From positions 1 to 30,807 of the forward strand of contig NZ_JOAI01000063.1 in NCBI RefSeq assembly GCF_000717715.1: a stretch of DNA of 30,807 nucleotides, given 5' to 3'. Shown in pieces: positions 1 to 8,244 of this stretch; position 1 is the stretch's first letter, and every line of letters begins with the position of its first letter. The notes beneath the pieces are model-generated. The model made no database searches. It had not been told where the DNA came from and worked only from the letters and a program-made list of their open reading frames with translations. The DNA is from Streptomyces sp. NRRL B-24484 (GTDB lineage: Bacteria > Actinomycetota > Actinomycetes > Streptomycetales > Streptomycetaceae). The translations under genes were made by a program, and so were the position numbers.

Positions 1-912
1 CCACACCGTCACGGACAGACCGGCGATCGCGATGGTGGCCGCGATCAGGCCGGAGTAGCCGAACATCGGCTTGCGGCTGAAGACCGGGACGATCTCCGAG
101 ACGATGCCGAAGAACGGCAGCGCGATGATGTAGACCTCGGGGTGGCCGAAGAACCAGAAGAGGTGCTGATAGAGGATGGCGCCGCCGTTGGCCGCGTCGA
201 AGACGTGCGCCCCGAACTTGCGGTCCGCCTCCAGCGCGAGGAAGGTCGCGGCGAGCACCGGGAAGGCCAGCAGCACCAGCACGCCGGTCAGCAGCACGTT
301 CCAGACGAAGATCGACATCCGGAACATCGTCATGCCGGGGGCCCGCATGCAGATGATGGTGGTGATGAAGTTGACCGAGCCGAGGATGGTGCCGAAGCCG
401 GAGAAGGTCAGCCCCATGATCCACATGTCCCCGCCGATGTTCGGGGAGTGCACCTGGTCGGAGAGCGGCGGGTAGGAGAACCAGCCGAAGTCGGGCGCGC
501 CCTGCGGGGTGAGCAGGCTGGCGACGACGATCAGTGAGCCGAACAGGTAGAGCCAGTAGGCGAACATGTTCAGCCGGGGGAAGGCCACGTCCGGGGCGCC
601 GATCTGCAGCGGCATGAACCAGTTGGCGAAGCCCGCGAACAGCGGGGTCGCGAACATCAGCAGCATCGCGCCGCCGTGCAGCGTGAACAGCTGGTTGAAC
701 TGCTCGTTCGAGACGATCTGATTGCCGGGGCGGGCGAGTTCGGCGCGCATCACCAGGGCCATCACACCCGCGACCAGGAAGAAGGCGAACGACGTCCCCA
801 GGTAGAGCGTCCCGATCTTCTTGTGGTCCGTGGTGGTGAGCCACTGCACGAGAACTCTGCCCCGTCCCCGTGGCTGCGCACTCACCTCTGCCGTTTCCGT
901 CCCAGCGGTCAT
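1..912 (-). CDS. ctaD: Cytochrome c oxidase subunit I, 5' part (C-terminus lies outside the window)
   Basis: The catalytic heme-copper subunit of an aa3-type terminal oxidase, an integral membrane protein reducing O2 to water while pumping protons. The 304 visible residues run from the ATG at 912 to the window edge. They contain [12 protein letters not shown] (27-38), the heme-a ligand His79 in [21 protein letters not shown] (111-120), and WFFGHPEVY (253-261) with the CuB ligand His257 and the Tyr261 that cross-links to it. Several hydrophobic helices are evident. A GAGGAG ribosome binding site lies about 10 nt upstream. The family is about 550-580 residues, so a little over half is seen. No ctaC lies upstream; the neighbour is a divergent phosphatase gene, so this may be a solo extra copy of the kind streptomycetes carry. 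The identity is certain; the solo-copy status is inferred because the downstream side is not visible. Confidence 0.97.
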   Translation of the reverse strand, partial: MTAGTETAEVSAQPRGRGRVLVQWLTTTDHKKIGTLYLGTSFAFFLVAGVMALVMRAELARPGNQIVSNEQFNQLFTLHGGAMLLMFATPLFAGFANWFMPLQIGAPDVAFPRLNMFAYWLYLFGSLIVVASLLTPQGAPDFGWFSYPPLSDQVHSPNIGGDMWIMGLTFSGFGTILGSVNFITTIICMRAPGMTMFRMSIFVWNVLLTGVLVLLAFPVLAATFLALEADRKFGAHVFDAANGGAILYQHLFWFFGHPEVYIIALPFFGIVSEIVPVFSRKPMFGYSGLIAATIAIAGLSVTVW

Positions 913-1270
913 CGGTTCAGCACTCTCCTCGCCCTTTTTGCCTCGATCGTCACCATCATGGTGGAGTCGGGCCGCTGCGCACGGTGAACGGCCGGTGGAT
1001 CCGTGTCGGTAACACCCGTTTGCCGTCGGTCCGAGCTGCCCGACGTGCCGCCCGGCGTCTCGGCGGCGCACCCGGGAGCCGTCCTGCGCCCGGTGCCGCG
1101 ACCTGATCGCCGAGTACCGGGAGAGCCGTGGGCGGGAGCGGGGCCGAGCGGAACGGCCGCTGACCGGGGCCGTCGGCAGCCCGTCGTGGTGTACGCCGTA
1201 CGGGCGGCCTGCCGCGAAGCCCGTACGTACCGGATGCTCCGGCCCCCGGGCGCGGCGCATTCTTGAGGGC
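913..1270. other. Divergent intergenic region between ctaD and the SpoIIE-type phosphatase
   Basis: These 358 nt between two divergent starts must hold both promoters, but I see no convincing -35/-10 pair. The only clear structure is an inverted repeat at 1197-1227. Open frames crossing it are short or are shadows of the phosphatase gene. Confidence 0.6.
1197..1227. repeat. Inverted repeat in the leader of the SpoIIE-type phosphatase gene
   Basis: CGTACGGGC (1197-1205) is repeated in inverted orientation as GCCCGTACG (1219-1227), a perfect 9-bp stem with a 13-nt loop, ending 43 nt before the ATG at 1271. It could be an mRNA hairpin or a regulator binding site. The sequence does not decide. 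Confidence 0.5.
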
Positions 1271-2404
1271 ATGGACGTCGAACGGCGCTCGGGCGGCGAG
1301 AGGCCGTGGGGTCGGGTCCCGGCCCTGGTGCTGGTGCCCGTCGGTCTCCTCGTGGTGCTCGTCGTGGTGATCACCCGGTCGCCCGACTCGGTCCGTCTGG
1401 GACCGCTGCTCGTGATCGCCCCCGCACTGACCCCGTCCTTCGCCGGGCCACGGGTGACCGCCGCCGTCGCCGTGCTCACCGTCGCCGCCGGTGTCCTCAT
1501 CGCCGTCCTGCGCGGCGGCCTGACCACCGGCTACCACCCGGCGCAGCTCGCCGCACTCGCCGCACTGTCCCTGATGATCGTGGTCTTCGCGGTGGTACGG
1601 GAGCGCCGCGACCGGCAGCTCGCCCGCGCCCAGTCGGTGGCCGAGGCCGCCCAGCGCGCTCTGCTGCGCCCGATTCCCGAGCGGATCGGCCCGCTGCAGA
1701 TCGCGACCGTGTACCTGGCCGCCGAGCACGAGGCGCAGATCGGCGGTGACCTCTACACGGCGACCCGTACGGACGGCGGGGCGCGGATGATCGTCGGGGA
1801 CGTCCGGGGGAAGGGCCTGGCCGCCGTCGGGGAGTCCGCCCTGTTGCTCAGCGTCTTCCGGCTCGTCGCCGCCGAGCACGCCACGCTGCCCGACCTCGCC
1901 CGGACACTGGACCACAACGTCAGCCGGTACCTGCTCGACTTCGCCCAGACCGGCGGGGAGATCGCCGAGCACTTCGTCACCGCGCTGTTCCTGGACATCC
2001 CCGACGACGCCCCGGTGGCCCGCATGACCAACTGCGGACACCCGCCACCGCTGCTGCTGCGCCACGGCCGCGTGATCGGACTCGACGGCGGCGGTAGCGC
2101 GCCGCCCCTGGGCCTCGGTGTCCTGGCGGCCGCCGACTACCCGGACGACGCGTTCCCCTTCGAGATCGGGGACACGCTCCTGCTCTACACCGACGGCGTG
2201 GTCGAAGCCCGTGACCGTTCCGGTGCGTTCTACCCGTTCGCGGACCGGGTCGCCCGGTGGGCCGGCAGCACGCCGGAGGCGCTGGTCAACCACATCCGCC
2301 GTGACCTGCTGGCTCACGCCGGTGGGCGGCTCGGCGACGACGCGGCCGTCGTCGCCGTCCGGCGTACGGACGGGTCCGAGCACCGCCTGCACGGGCTGCT
2401 GTAG
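1271..2404 (+). CDS. Membrane-anchored SpoIIE/PP2C-type serine phosphatase
   Basis: A 377-residue predicted protein phosphatase of the SpoIIE family (Mg/Mn-dependent PP2C fold), which typically dephosphorylates anti-sigma-factor antagonists. The N-terminus has about three hydrophobic segments (roughly 17-35, 45-82, 91-109) anchoring it in the membrane. The catalytic domain follows a linker at 110-140 and shows the metal-binding signatures QIGGDLY (156-162), VGDVRGKGL (175-183), [10 protein letters not shown] (254-263), [13 protein letters not shown] (303-315) and DDAAVVAV (356-363). No PAS, GAF or ATPase domain is present, so the signal input is unclear. GAGGG lies just before the ATG. It stands alone, divergent from ctaD. 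An RsbW-like ATPase is encoded at 27567-28073, but a functional link is only a guess. Confidence 0.92.
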   Translation: MDVERRSGGERPWGRVPALVLVPVGLLVVLVVVITRSPDSVRLGPLLVIAPALTPSFAGPRVTAAVAVLTVAAGVLIAVLRGGLTTGYHPAQLAALAALSLMIVVFAVVRERRDRQLARAQSVAEAAQRALLRPIPERIGPLQIATVYLAAEHEAQIGGDLYTATRTDGGARMIVGDVRGKGLAAVGESALLLSVFRLVAAEHATLPDLARTLDHNVSRYLLDFAQTGGEIAEHFVTALFLDIPDDAPVARMTNCGHPPPLLLRHGRVIGLDGGGSAPPLGLGVLAAADYPDDAFPFEIGDTLLLYTDGVVEARDRSGAFYPFADRVARWAGSTPEALVNHIRRDLLAHAGGRLGDDAAVVAVRRTDGSEHRLHGLL

Positions 2405-2476
2405 ACGGCCCACCGACGTGGCTGGCCGGTCGGTGACCAGCGCGTCGGTCTCCGTGGCCGTCTGCGGTCGGGGCGA

Positions 2477-2929
2477 TCAGGGCACCAGGACGCTGACGGT
2501 CTCCACGACGCAGGCCGGCTTGTCGCCGCCCTCCACCTCGACGGTCACCCTCGCCGTCGCCTGGTGGCCACCGCCGCCGGGCACCACCGACAACAGCTCC
2601 ACCCCGGCGCGCACGTTGGAGCCCACCGGGACGGGGGACGGGAAACGGAGCTTGTCGGCCCCGTAGTTGACGCCCATGCTCAGCCCCTCGACCCGGTACA
2701 CCTGCCAGACCAGCATCGGCACCAGGGACAGTGTCAGATAGCCGTGCGCGATGGTGGAGCCGAACGGACCCTGCGCCGCCTTCGCGGGGTCGACGTGGAT
2801 CCACTGGTGGTCGCCGGTCGCCTCCGCGAAGGTGTCGATCTGCTGCTGGGTGACGGTGTGCCAGTCGGAGTACCCGAGGTGGGTGCCGGCCGCCTGCGCG
2901 AGCTGTTCGATGCCGTGGAAGGTCTTCAT
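2477..2929 (-). CDS. MaoC-like (R)-specific enoyl-CoA hydratase
   Basis: A single-hotdog hydratase of 150 residues, the usual length for the family, predicted to add water to 2-enoyl-CoA to give (R)-3-hydroxyacyl-CoA. The signature FAEATGDHQWIHVDP (34-48) carries the expected catalytic pair Asp40/His45 with the PhaJ-type five-residue spacing. GSTIAHGYLTLSL (57-69) is the second conserved block. It is the last gene of the operon beginning with the thiolase at 5612. It starts 22 nt after the SDR gene stop and has a GAGGAGAG ribosome binding site. Pairing with an SDR and a thiolase supports a beta-oxidation role through the (R)-hydroxy intermediate. A role in feeding polyester or polyketide precursors is possible. 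Confidence 0.9.
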   Translation of the reverse strand: MKTFHGIEQLAQAAGTHLGYSDWHTVTQQQIDTFAEATGDHQWIHVDPAKAAQGPFGSTIAHGYLTLSLVPMLVWQVYRVEGLSMGVNYGADKLRFPSPVPVGSNVRAGVELLSVVPGGGGHQATARVTVEVEGGDKPACVVETVSVLVP

Positions 2930-2951
2930 GTGCTCTCTCCTCGTTCTCTGC

Positions 2952-3707
2952 TCAGTCCTGCGGCCCGCCGGCGACGTAGAGGACCTGGCCCGAGACGAAC
3001 CCGGCGCCCTCGCCGGCGAAGAAAGACACCGCGTGCGCGATGTCCTCGGGCCTGCCGGTACGGGCGACCGGGATCTGCATCGCTGCGGCCGCCTTGAACT
3101 CGTCGAAGGTCATGCCGATCCGGCGCGCGGTCTCGGCCGTCATCTCGGTCTCGATGAACCCGGGGGCGATCGCGTTGGCCGTGACGCCGAACCTCCCGAG
3201 CTCGATGGCGAGCGTCTTGGTGAGGCCCTGGATCCCGGCCTTGGCCGCGGAGTAGTTGGCCTGGCCGCGGTTGCCCAGTGCGGAGGTGCTCGAAAGGTTG
3301 ACGATTCGGCCCCAGCCGGCCTCGGTCATGTGGCCCTGGACGGCGCGGGTCATCAGGAACGAGCCGCGCAGGTGCACGTTCATGACCGCGTCCCAGTCGT
3401 CGGCGGTCATCTTGAACAGCAGGTTGTCGCGGGTGATGCCGGCGTTGTTGACCAGCACGGTGGGCGCGCCCAGCTCCCTGGCGATCCGGTCCACGGCGCC
3501 CTGCACGCCCGGCTCGTCCGCCACGTCCACGCCGACGGCCAGCGCCCGGCCCCCGGCGGCCTCGATCTCCTCGACGACCGGCTTGCAGGCCTCCTCGTCC
3601 AGGTCGATGACCGCGACGGACAGGCCGTCGGCCGCGAGCCGCTTCGCGACGGCTGCTCCGATGCCGCGGGCCGCTCCGGTGACGACGGCGGTACGAGTGG
3701 TGTTCAT
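2952..3707 (-). CDS. FabG-like short-chain dehydrogenase, probable 3-hydroxyacyl-CoA dehydrogenase
   Basis: A 251-residue classical SDR with the cofactor motif TGAARGIG (10-17), NNAG (87-90), Asn110, a catalytic Ser at 139/140, and YSAAK with Tyr152 and Lys156. The protein resembles 3-oxoacyl-ACP reductases, but in this operon, between a thiolase and a MaoC hydratase, it more likely oxidises (R)-3-hydroxyacyl-CoA or reduces 3-oxoacyl-CoA. An upstream in-frame ATG at 3731 would lie inside the HAD gene. I chose the ATG at 3707 because GGAG sits 8 nt before it and it leaves only 4 nt after the HAD stop. Asp35-Asp37 after the second strand suggests NAD preference, which is only an inference. Cytosolic. 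Confidence 0.88.
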   Translation of the reverse strand: MNTTRTAVVTGAARGIGAAVAKRLAADGLSVAVIDLDEEACKPVVEEIEAAGGRALAVGVDVADEPGVQGAVDRIARELGAPTVLVNNAGITRDNLLFKMTADDWDAVMNVHLRGSFLMTRAVQGHMTEAGWGRIVNLSSTSALGNRGQANYSAAKAGIQGLTKTLAIELGRFGVTANAIAPGFIETEMTAETARRIGMTFDEFKAAAAMQIPVARTGRPEDIAHAVSFFAGEGAGFVSGQVLYVAGGPQD

Positions 3708-3711
3708 TGTG

Positions 3712-4398
3712 TCAACTCCGCTTCGAGTCATGGGGGTTGGTGGCAGGGGCCGGGAGCGGCCGTCGGGACAGGCCGGGGACCAGGTCGGCGAGCGCGGCCC
3801 GGGTGGTGCCGGCGTCGGTGTGGAGCAACGCCTGCATGCCGACCGCGCGGGCGCCGAGCACGTTCGGCTCGGCGTCGTCGACGAACAGCGCCCGCTCGGG
3901 CGGCACTCCGAGCAGGTCCAGGGTGAGCCGGTAGATCGGGGCCAGCGGTTTGCGCAGGCCGACCTCTCCGGAGATCACGACGGGATCGAAGAGCGGGTCG
4001 ATCCGCTCGCGCGGGTAGGTGTTGCCCCAGCTGTTGGACAGCAGGGCCACCCGGATCCCGAGGTCGCGCAGCTCACCGGCCAACCCGAACATCGCCGGGT
4101 CGGGCCGCATCCCGGCGAACAGGCGGGCGAGGACGCCGGCCGGCTCGACCGGCGCGCCGTGGACCGTGACCAGTTCGGCGGCGAGCAGTGCGTCGAACTC
4201 CTCGATCGTCAGCTCGCCGGTCTCGAGCCGGTGGACGGGGGTGCCGTCCTCGGCGTCGCGGGACAGCCAGGCCCTGAGCGTCCGGGAGAAGGACTCCGGC
4301 CGGATGCCGTCGGCCTGCAGCCATGCCGCGATCGAGTTCCGGACCGGGCCGGTGAGGACGCCGCCGTAGTCGAGGACCACGGCCTCCACGGTGGTCAC
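3712..4398 (-). CDS. HAD-superfamily hydrolase embedded in the beta-oxidation operon
   Basis: A 228-residue HAD subfamily IA hydrolase. Motif I is VVLDYGGVL with the nucleophile Asp10, but the +2 acid/base Asp is Gly12, as in the 'DxGGVL' relatives of the epoxide-hydrolase N-terminal phosphatase. Motif II is LLSNS (119-123), motif III has Lys150 in GLRKP, and motif IV is FVDDAEPN with Asp174/175. A cap region (roughly 20-95) lies between motifs I and II. The GTG start overlaps the thiolase stop in a GTGA tetranucleotide (4398-4395), so translation is probably coupled, and the SDR follows after 4 nt. Its substrate is unknown. HAD enzymes are not a standard part of fatty-acid degradation, so this may be a repair or detoxifying phosphatase, or the pathway substrate may be unusual. 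Confidence 0.88.
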   Translation of the reverse strand: MTTVEAVVLDYGGVLTGPVRNSIAAWLQADGIRPESFSRTLRAWLSRDAEDGTPVHRLETGELTIEEFDALLAAELVTVHGAPVEPAGVLARLFAGMRPDPAMFGLAGELRDLGIRVALLSNSWGNTYPRERIDPLFDPVVISGEVGLRKPLAPIYRLTLDLLGVPPERALFVDDAEPNVLGARAVGMQALLHTDAGTTRAALADLVPGLSRRPLPAPATNPHDSKRS

Positions 4399-5612
4399 GA
4401 GAGCCGCTCCAGCACCATCGCCATGCCCTGGCCGCCACCGACGCACATGGTCTCCAGGCCGAACTGCTTGTCGTGCCACTGCAGCGAGTTGATGAGGGTG
4501 CTGGTGATCCGGGCGCCGGTCATGCCGAACGGGTGGCCTACGGCGATGGCGCCGCCGTTCACGTTGAGCCTGTCCTCCGGCACACCGAGGTCGCGCGCCG
4601 ACGGGATGACCTGGGCGGCGAACGCCTCGTTGATCTCGACCAGGTCGATGTCGCCGATGGTCAGGCCGGCACGCGCCAGGGCCTGCTTCGAGGCCTCGAC
4701 CGGCCCCAGGCCCATGATCTCCGGGGACAGCGCCGAGACGCCCGTGCTCACGATCCGCGCCAGCGGGGTGATGCCGAGCTCCCTCGCCCGGGTGTCCGAC
4801 ATGACGACGAGGGCGGCGGCGCCGTCGTTCAGGGGGCAGCAGTTGGCGGCGGTGACGGTGCCGTCGGGGCGGAAGACGGGCTGCAGCTGGGAGACCGTGT
4901 CGAGGGTGACCCCGGCCCGTGGCCCGTCGTCCTCGGTCACCAGGCTGCCGTCGGGCAGGGTCACCGGGGTGATGTCGCGCTCCCAGAAGCCGTCGGCGAT
5001 CGCCTTCTCGGCCAGGTTCTGGCTGCGCACGCCGAAGGCGTCCTGTTCCGCGCGGCTGATGCCCTTCAACTGGGCGACGTTCTCGGCCGTGTGGCCCATC
5101 GCGATGTACGCGTCCGGGAGCAGGCCCTGTGTGCGCGGGTCCACCCACGCCCGGCCGCCGGCGGCGAACTGCTCGGTGCGGGCCTCCGCCTCGGCGAAGA
5201 GCGGGTTCCTGGTGCCGGGCAGACCGTCCGCGTTGCCCTGGGTGTAGCGGCTGACGGTCTCCACACCGGCGGATATGAACACATCGCCCTCGCCCGCCCT
5301 GATCGCGTGCAGTGCCATCCGGGTGCTCTGCAGGCTGGACGAGCAGTAGCGGTTCACCGTGGTGCCGGGGACGGAGTCCAGTCCGGCGAGGACGGCGACG
5401 ACGCGCGCCATGTTGAAGCCGGACTCGCCGGCCGGCTGGCCGCAGCCGAGCACCAGGTCGTCGATCGTCCCCGGGTCGAGCTGGGGCACCTTGTCGAGGG
5501 CGGCCCGGACCATCCGGACGGTGAGGTCGTCGGGGCGCAGTTCCTTCAGCGAGCCCTTGAAGGCCCGGCCGATCGGCGAGCGGGCAGTGGCAACGATGAC
5601 GGCTTCGGGCAT
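4395..5612 (-). CDS. Acetyl-CoA acyltransferase (thiolase)
   Basis: A 405-residue degradative-type thiolase that splits 3-oxoacyl-CoA with CoA into acetyl-CoA and a shortened acyl-CoA. The nucleophile is Cys90 in NRYCSSSLQS. INEAFA, GHPFG with His360, and CVGGGQG with Cys390 complete the Cys-His-Cys site. It is the first gene of a four-gene minus-strand operon (thiolase, HAD, SDR, MaoC). The ATG at 5612 is preceded by AAGGGAAA at good spacing, and an identical copy of the TetR operator lies 16-37 nt upstream. The stop overlaps the HAD start. Length and motifs are complete; the acyl-chain range cannot be read from the sequence. Confidence 0.95.
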   Translation of the reverse strand: MPEAVIVATARSPIGRAFKGSLKELRPDDLTVRMVRAALDKVPQLDPGTIDDLVLGCGQPAGESGFNMARVVAVLAGLDSVPGTTVNRYCSSSLQSTRMALHAIRAGEGDVFISAGVETVSRYTQGNADGLPGTRNPLFAEAEARTEQFAAGGRAWVDPRTQGLLPDAYIAMGHTAENVAQLKGISRAEQDAFGVRSQNLAEKAIADGFWERDITPVTLPDGSLVTEDDGPRAGVTLDTVSQLQPVFRPDGTVTAANCCPLNDGAAALVVMSDTRARELGITPLARIVSTGVSALSPEIMGLGPVEASKQALARAGLTIGDIDLVEINEAFAAQVIPSARDLGVPEDRLNVNGGAIAVGHPFGMTGARITSTLINSLQWHDKQFGLETMCVGGGQGMAMVLERLS

Positions 5613-5627
5613 GGCTTTCCCTTCGTC

Positions 5628-5649
5628 ACTTACTAAGCGCTTGCTTAGC
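5628..5649 (-). promoter_or_regulatory. TetR operator copy 1, upstream of the thiolase operon
   Basis: The minus strand reads an imperfect palindrome, CTAAGCAAGCGCTTAG (arms CTAAGC/GCTTAG), flanked by G and TAAGT. The whole 22-mer is identical to the one at 7506-7527 beside the TetR gene. It begins 16 nt before the thiolase start and lies just downstream of the predicted -10, so bound repressor would block initiation. Two identical 22-mers 1.9 kb apart in a GC-rich genome, both upstream of catabolic genes, are unlikely by chance. Confidence 0.88.
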
Positions 5650-5654
5650 TCTTC

Positions 5655-5683
5655 AGGCTGCAGCAGTGCGACACGGGCGTCAA
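5655..5683 (-). promoter_or_regulatory. Predicted thiolase operon promoter
   Basis: On the minus strand TTGACG (5683-5678) and CAGCCT (5660-5655) are separated by 17 nt. The operator at 5628-5649 covers the expected transcription start. The -35 is good; the -10 is only fair. Confidence 0.5.
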
Positions 5684-5836
5684 CCGGCCCGATTCGGCGG
5701 CCCGGTGTGGACCGCGTCACACGCCGGGCCGCCGGCCGCGGCAGTGGCCGCGACCGCCGAGAAGCGTTCTCGCGGCACGAGGGCGTGCCGCAGCTCCGCC
5801 GCGGCACGGATCGACCGCGGCGGAGCGACGGGTGGT

Positions 5837-7363
5837 TCACGACCCCGCGCGGAGTGCCTTCTTGAGGATCTTCCCGGTCGGTCCCTTGGGCAGTGCGTCG
5901 ACCAGGCGCACCTCGCGCGGGTACTTGTATGCGGCGACCCTGTCCTTGCAGTAGGCGGCGATCTCCTCCGGTGTGGCCGACGCGCCGGGCTTGAGCGCGA
6001 CGTAGGCCAGGACGTCCTCGCCGAGCCTCTCGTGGGGCCTGCCGACGACGGCCGCCTCGGCCACTGCCGGGTGCGTGAACAGGACCTCCTCCACCTCGCG
6101 CGGGTAGACGTTGTAGCCGCCGCGGATGATCAGGTCCTTCTTGCGGTCGACGACGAACAGGTATCCGTCCTCGTCGGCGTAGGCGAGGTCGCCGGTGTGG
6201 AACCATCCGTTCCTGAACGCCTCGGCGGTGGCTTCGGGCCTCTTGTAGTAGCCCTTCATGACGTTGTGGCCGCGGACGACGATCTCGCCGACGTGGTCGG
6301 GCCCCGGTGGCAGCTCCTCGTCGTTCTCGTCGACCACCCGTACCTGAACGCCCCAGATGGGCCTGCCGATCGAGAGCACCTTCCGGGCCTCGGCGCTGGT
6401 GTTGAACGTCGTGGTGCTCGCCGTCTCCGACAGCCCGTAGCCCTCCAGGACCACGACGCCCGGGAACTTCTCCTCGAAGGTGCGGATCACTTCACCGGGG
6501 ATCGCGGCTCCGCCGGAGACTCCGACCCGCAGCGAGCCCAGCTCCCGGCCGGAGGTGTCGGCCGACAGGAGGGCGACGTACATGGTGGGCACGCCGGAGA
6601 AGACCGTGCAGCCGTGTCGCTCGACGGCGTCGAGCACCGACTCCTGCTCGAACCGGGGCACGAGGACCATCGTGCCGCCGTACCGCACGCAGGCGTTCAG
6701 CACGCTCGACAGCCCGAAGACGTGGAACAGCGGCAGCACCGCCACGGCGATGTCGTCCTCGCGGAAGCCGAACAGTTCTCCGGCGACGGTGCAGTTCATG
6801 TAGAGCTGGAAGTGGGTGAGTTCGGCGCCCTTCGGCCGGCCGGTGGTGCCCGAGGTGTAGAGCAGCGCGGCGGTGTCGTCCGCATCGGTCGGCTCGATCT
6901 CGCCGGTGTCCTCACCGGAGCAGAGCTCGTCGTAGTGGACCGTGCCCGCCGGCAGCCCTGCGCCGCTCGGCGAGGTGACGACGTACGTCGTGACGCCCGC
7001 CACCTGCTGTGCGCCCCTGAGCGCCTCGTCGGCGAACGACTCGAAGGTCACCAGCAGCTTCGCGTCGGAGTCGTCGAGGTGGTAGGCGATCTCGGGGGCG
7101 CGGAGCAGCGGGTTGAGCGGGACCATCGTCAGTCCCGCCTTGAGGATCCCGAAGTACGTGAACAGGAACTGCGGCACGTTGGGCAGGTGGACGGCGACCT
7201 TGTCGCCGCGCTCCAGTCCGAGGGCGCGAAGGCCGTTCGCGACGCGGCCGGAGATCTCGTCGACCTGCGCGTAGCTGAAGGACGTGTCCGCGAAGTGGCA
7301 CATCGGCTTGTCCGGACGGGCCTGACGCGACTCCCGGAGCATGGTCGCGAGGTTGAAGCTCAT
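5837..7363 (-). CDS. Long-chain-type acyl-CoA ligase (ANL superfamily)
   Basis: A 508-residue adenylate-forming ligase that activates a fatty or other carboxylic acid with ATP and CoA, the entry step for the beta-oxidation genes around it. The P-loop-like motif YTSGTTGRPKG is at 169-179. EGYGLSETAST follows in the middle of the protein. DGYLFVVDRKKDLII and GGYNVYPREVE form the hinge and C-terminal domain, and PTGKILKK has the catalytic Lys498. The frame opens further upstream, but the ATG at 7363 has GGGAG about 9 nt before it and begins the homologous domain. It is transcribed away from the TetR gene from a promoter whose -35 lies in the operator, leaving a leader of about 115-120 nt. The thiolase operon starts 224 nt downstream with its own promoter. 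Confidence 0.94.
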   Translation of the reverse strand: MSFNLATMLRESRQARPDKPMCHFADTSFSYAQVDEISGRVANGLRALGLERGDKVAVHLPNVPQFLFTYFGILKAGLTMVPLNPLLRAPEIAYHLDDSDAKLLVTFESFADEALRGAQQVAGVTTYVVTSPSGAGLPAGTVHYDELCSGEDTGEIEPTDADDTAALLYTSGTTGRPKGAELTHFQLYMNCTVAGELFGFREDDIAVAVLPLFHVFGLSSVLNACVRYGGTMVLVPRFEQESVLDAVERHGCTVFSGVPTMYVALLSADTSGRELGSLRVGVSGGAAIPGEVIRTFEEKFPGVVVLEGYGLSETASTTTFNTSAEARKVLSIGRPIWGVQVRVVDENDEELPPGPDHVGEIVVRGHNVMKGYYKRPEATAEAFRNGWFHTGDLAYADEDGYLFVVDRKKDLIIRGGYNVYPREVEEVLFTHPAVAEAAVVGRPHERLGEDVLAYVALKPGASATPEEIAAYCKDRVAAYKYPREVRLVDALPKGPTGKILKKALRAGS

Positions 7364-7485
7364 GAGGGCACTCCCGAGGGGATGGGTGCTGTGCGGCCCG
7401 GGTGGGCGGGGGCGGCAGTCGGCGGTCCCGGAGGCGGCAGTGGAGAGGGGCGTGGGCGGTCGCCTGCGGTGTGAGCGTGTGACGG

Positions 7486-7514
7486 AGGCTATGACCCCCA
7501 TCGGTGCTAAGCAA
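7486..7514 (-). promoter_or_regulatory. Predicted acyl-CoA ligase promoter overlapping the TetR operator
   Basis: On the minus strand TTGCTT (7514-7509) and TAGCCT (7491-7486) are 17 nt apart. The -35 hexamer lies inside the operator at 7506-7527, so repressor binding would exclude RNA polymerase. Confidence 0.6.
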
Positions 7515-7527
7515 GCGCTTAGTAAGT
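7506..7527 (+). promoter_or_regulatory. TetR operator copy 2, between the acyl-CoA ligase and TetR genes
   Basis: The plus strand carries the same 22-mer as the minus strand at 5628-5649, with core palindrome CTAAGCAAGCGCTTAG (7507-7522). It sits 46 nt before the TetR start and overlaps the ligase -35, so it can serve autorepression and ligase control together. Confidence 0.9.
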
Positions 7528-7560
7528 ATTACTGGCCGGTAGTTTCCGCGGCGCGGTTGA

Positions 7561-7572
7561 TAGGGTCGGCGC
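7561..7572 (+). promoter_or_regulatory. -10 element for a probably leaderless TetR mRNA
   Basis: TAGGGT (7561-7566) is followed by exactly 6 nt and the ATG at 7573, the spacing seen for transcripts starting on the A of the start codon. The same bases include AGGG, which could instead act as a weak ribosome binding site. No clear -35 is visible. Confidence 0.45.
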
Positions 7573-8217
7573 ATGCGTCGGAGCGAGGGAAGATCTGCGT
7601 CCACCCCGGCTGCTCCCGCGGACGAGCTGTGGCCCGACGTCCAACCGGAGACCGCCCGCCGGCTGATGGCGGCCGGCCTCGAGTGCTTCGCCCGGCAGGG
7701 CTACCACGCCACCACCACGCGCGACATCTCCGCGGCGGCGGGGATGAGCTCGGCGGCGCTCTACGTCCACTTCCCGTCCAAGGCCGCCCTGCTCTTCGAG
7801 ATCGTGCGGAGCGGCCACGAGCAGATCCTCGCAGTGGTGGACCGGGCCGTCACGGGGGCCGGTGACCCGGTGGTGAGAATGGGCCGGCTGGCCCGGGAGT
7901 TCACCGAATGGCACGCCCGCCGCCACGCCGTGGCCCGGGTCGTGGCGTACGAGCTGAAGTCCCTGCCCGAGGACGACTACCGCACCGTGGTGGACCTGCG
8001 GCGCAGGATCGAGCACCTCACGCAGGGACTCGTGCGCGAGGGGATCGAGGCCGGTGTGTTCGAGGTCCGCGACGTGCAGGCCGCCGGCCGCGCCGTGCTC
8101 TCGCTCGGCATCGACGTCGCACGCTGGTACGAGGACCGCATGCGCACCTCGCCGCGGGCCCTGGGGCAGCAGTACGCCGACCTCGTCCTCCGCATGCTCG
8201 GCGCCGACCCGGCGTAG
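7573..8217 (+). CDS. TetR-family repressor of the fatty-acid degradation genes
   Basis: A 214-residue regulator with an N-terminal TetR helix-turn-helix (about 28-75): ARRLMAAGLECFARQGYH, then TTTRDISAAAGMSSAALYVHF, and PSKAALL. The C-terminal ligand domain has no motif that reveals the effector; an acyl-CoA is the expected ligand given the neighbours. It is divergent from the acyl-CoA ligase, with a palindromic operator in between and a second identical copy before the thiolase operon. It is therefore very probably the local repressor, released when acyl-CoA accumulates. No copy of the operator is seen before the acyl-CoA dehydrogenase at 9402. Confidence 0.93.
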   Translation: MRRSEGRSASTPAAPADELWPDVQPETARRLMAAGLECFARQGYHATTTRDISAAAGMSSAALYVHFPSKAALLFEIVRSGHEQILAVVDRAVTGAGDPVVRMGRLAREFTEWHARRHAVARVVAYELKSLPEDDYRTVVDLRRRIEHLTQGLVREGIEAGVFEVRDVQAAGRAVLSLGIDVARWYEDRMRTSPRALGQQYADLVLRMLGADPA

Positions 8218-8225
8218 TCCCGGCC

Positions 8226-8239
8226 GCGGGTGGGCCCGC
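8226..8239. terminator. Possible small bidirectional terminator hairpin
   Basis: GCGGG (8226-8230) and CCCGC (8235-8239) form a 5-bp stem with a 4-nt loop in the 27-nt gap between the convergent TetR and acyl-CoA dehydrogenase genes. It is short, so only weak support. Confidence 0.3.
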
Positions 8240-8244
8240 TGCGG

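Noticed and set aside
956..2413. 485-codon minus-strand frame opposite the SpoIIE-type phosphatase
   Set aside because: It mirrors the real gene, is Gly/Arg/Val-biased and shows no domain; the plus-strand frame has all phosphatase motifs.
5666..7474. 602-codon plus-strand frame across the acyl-CoA ligase
   Set aside because: Shadow; the ligase motifs lie on the minus strand.
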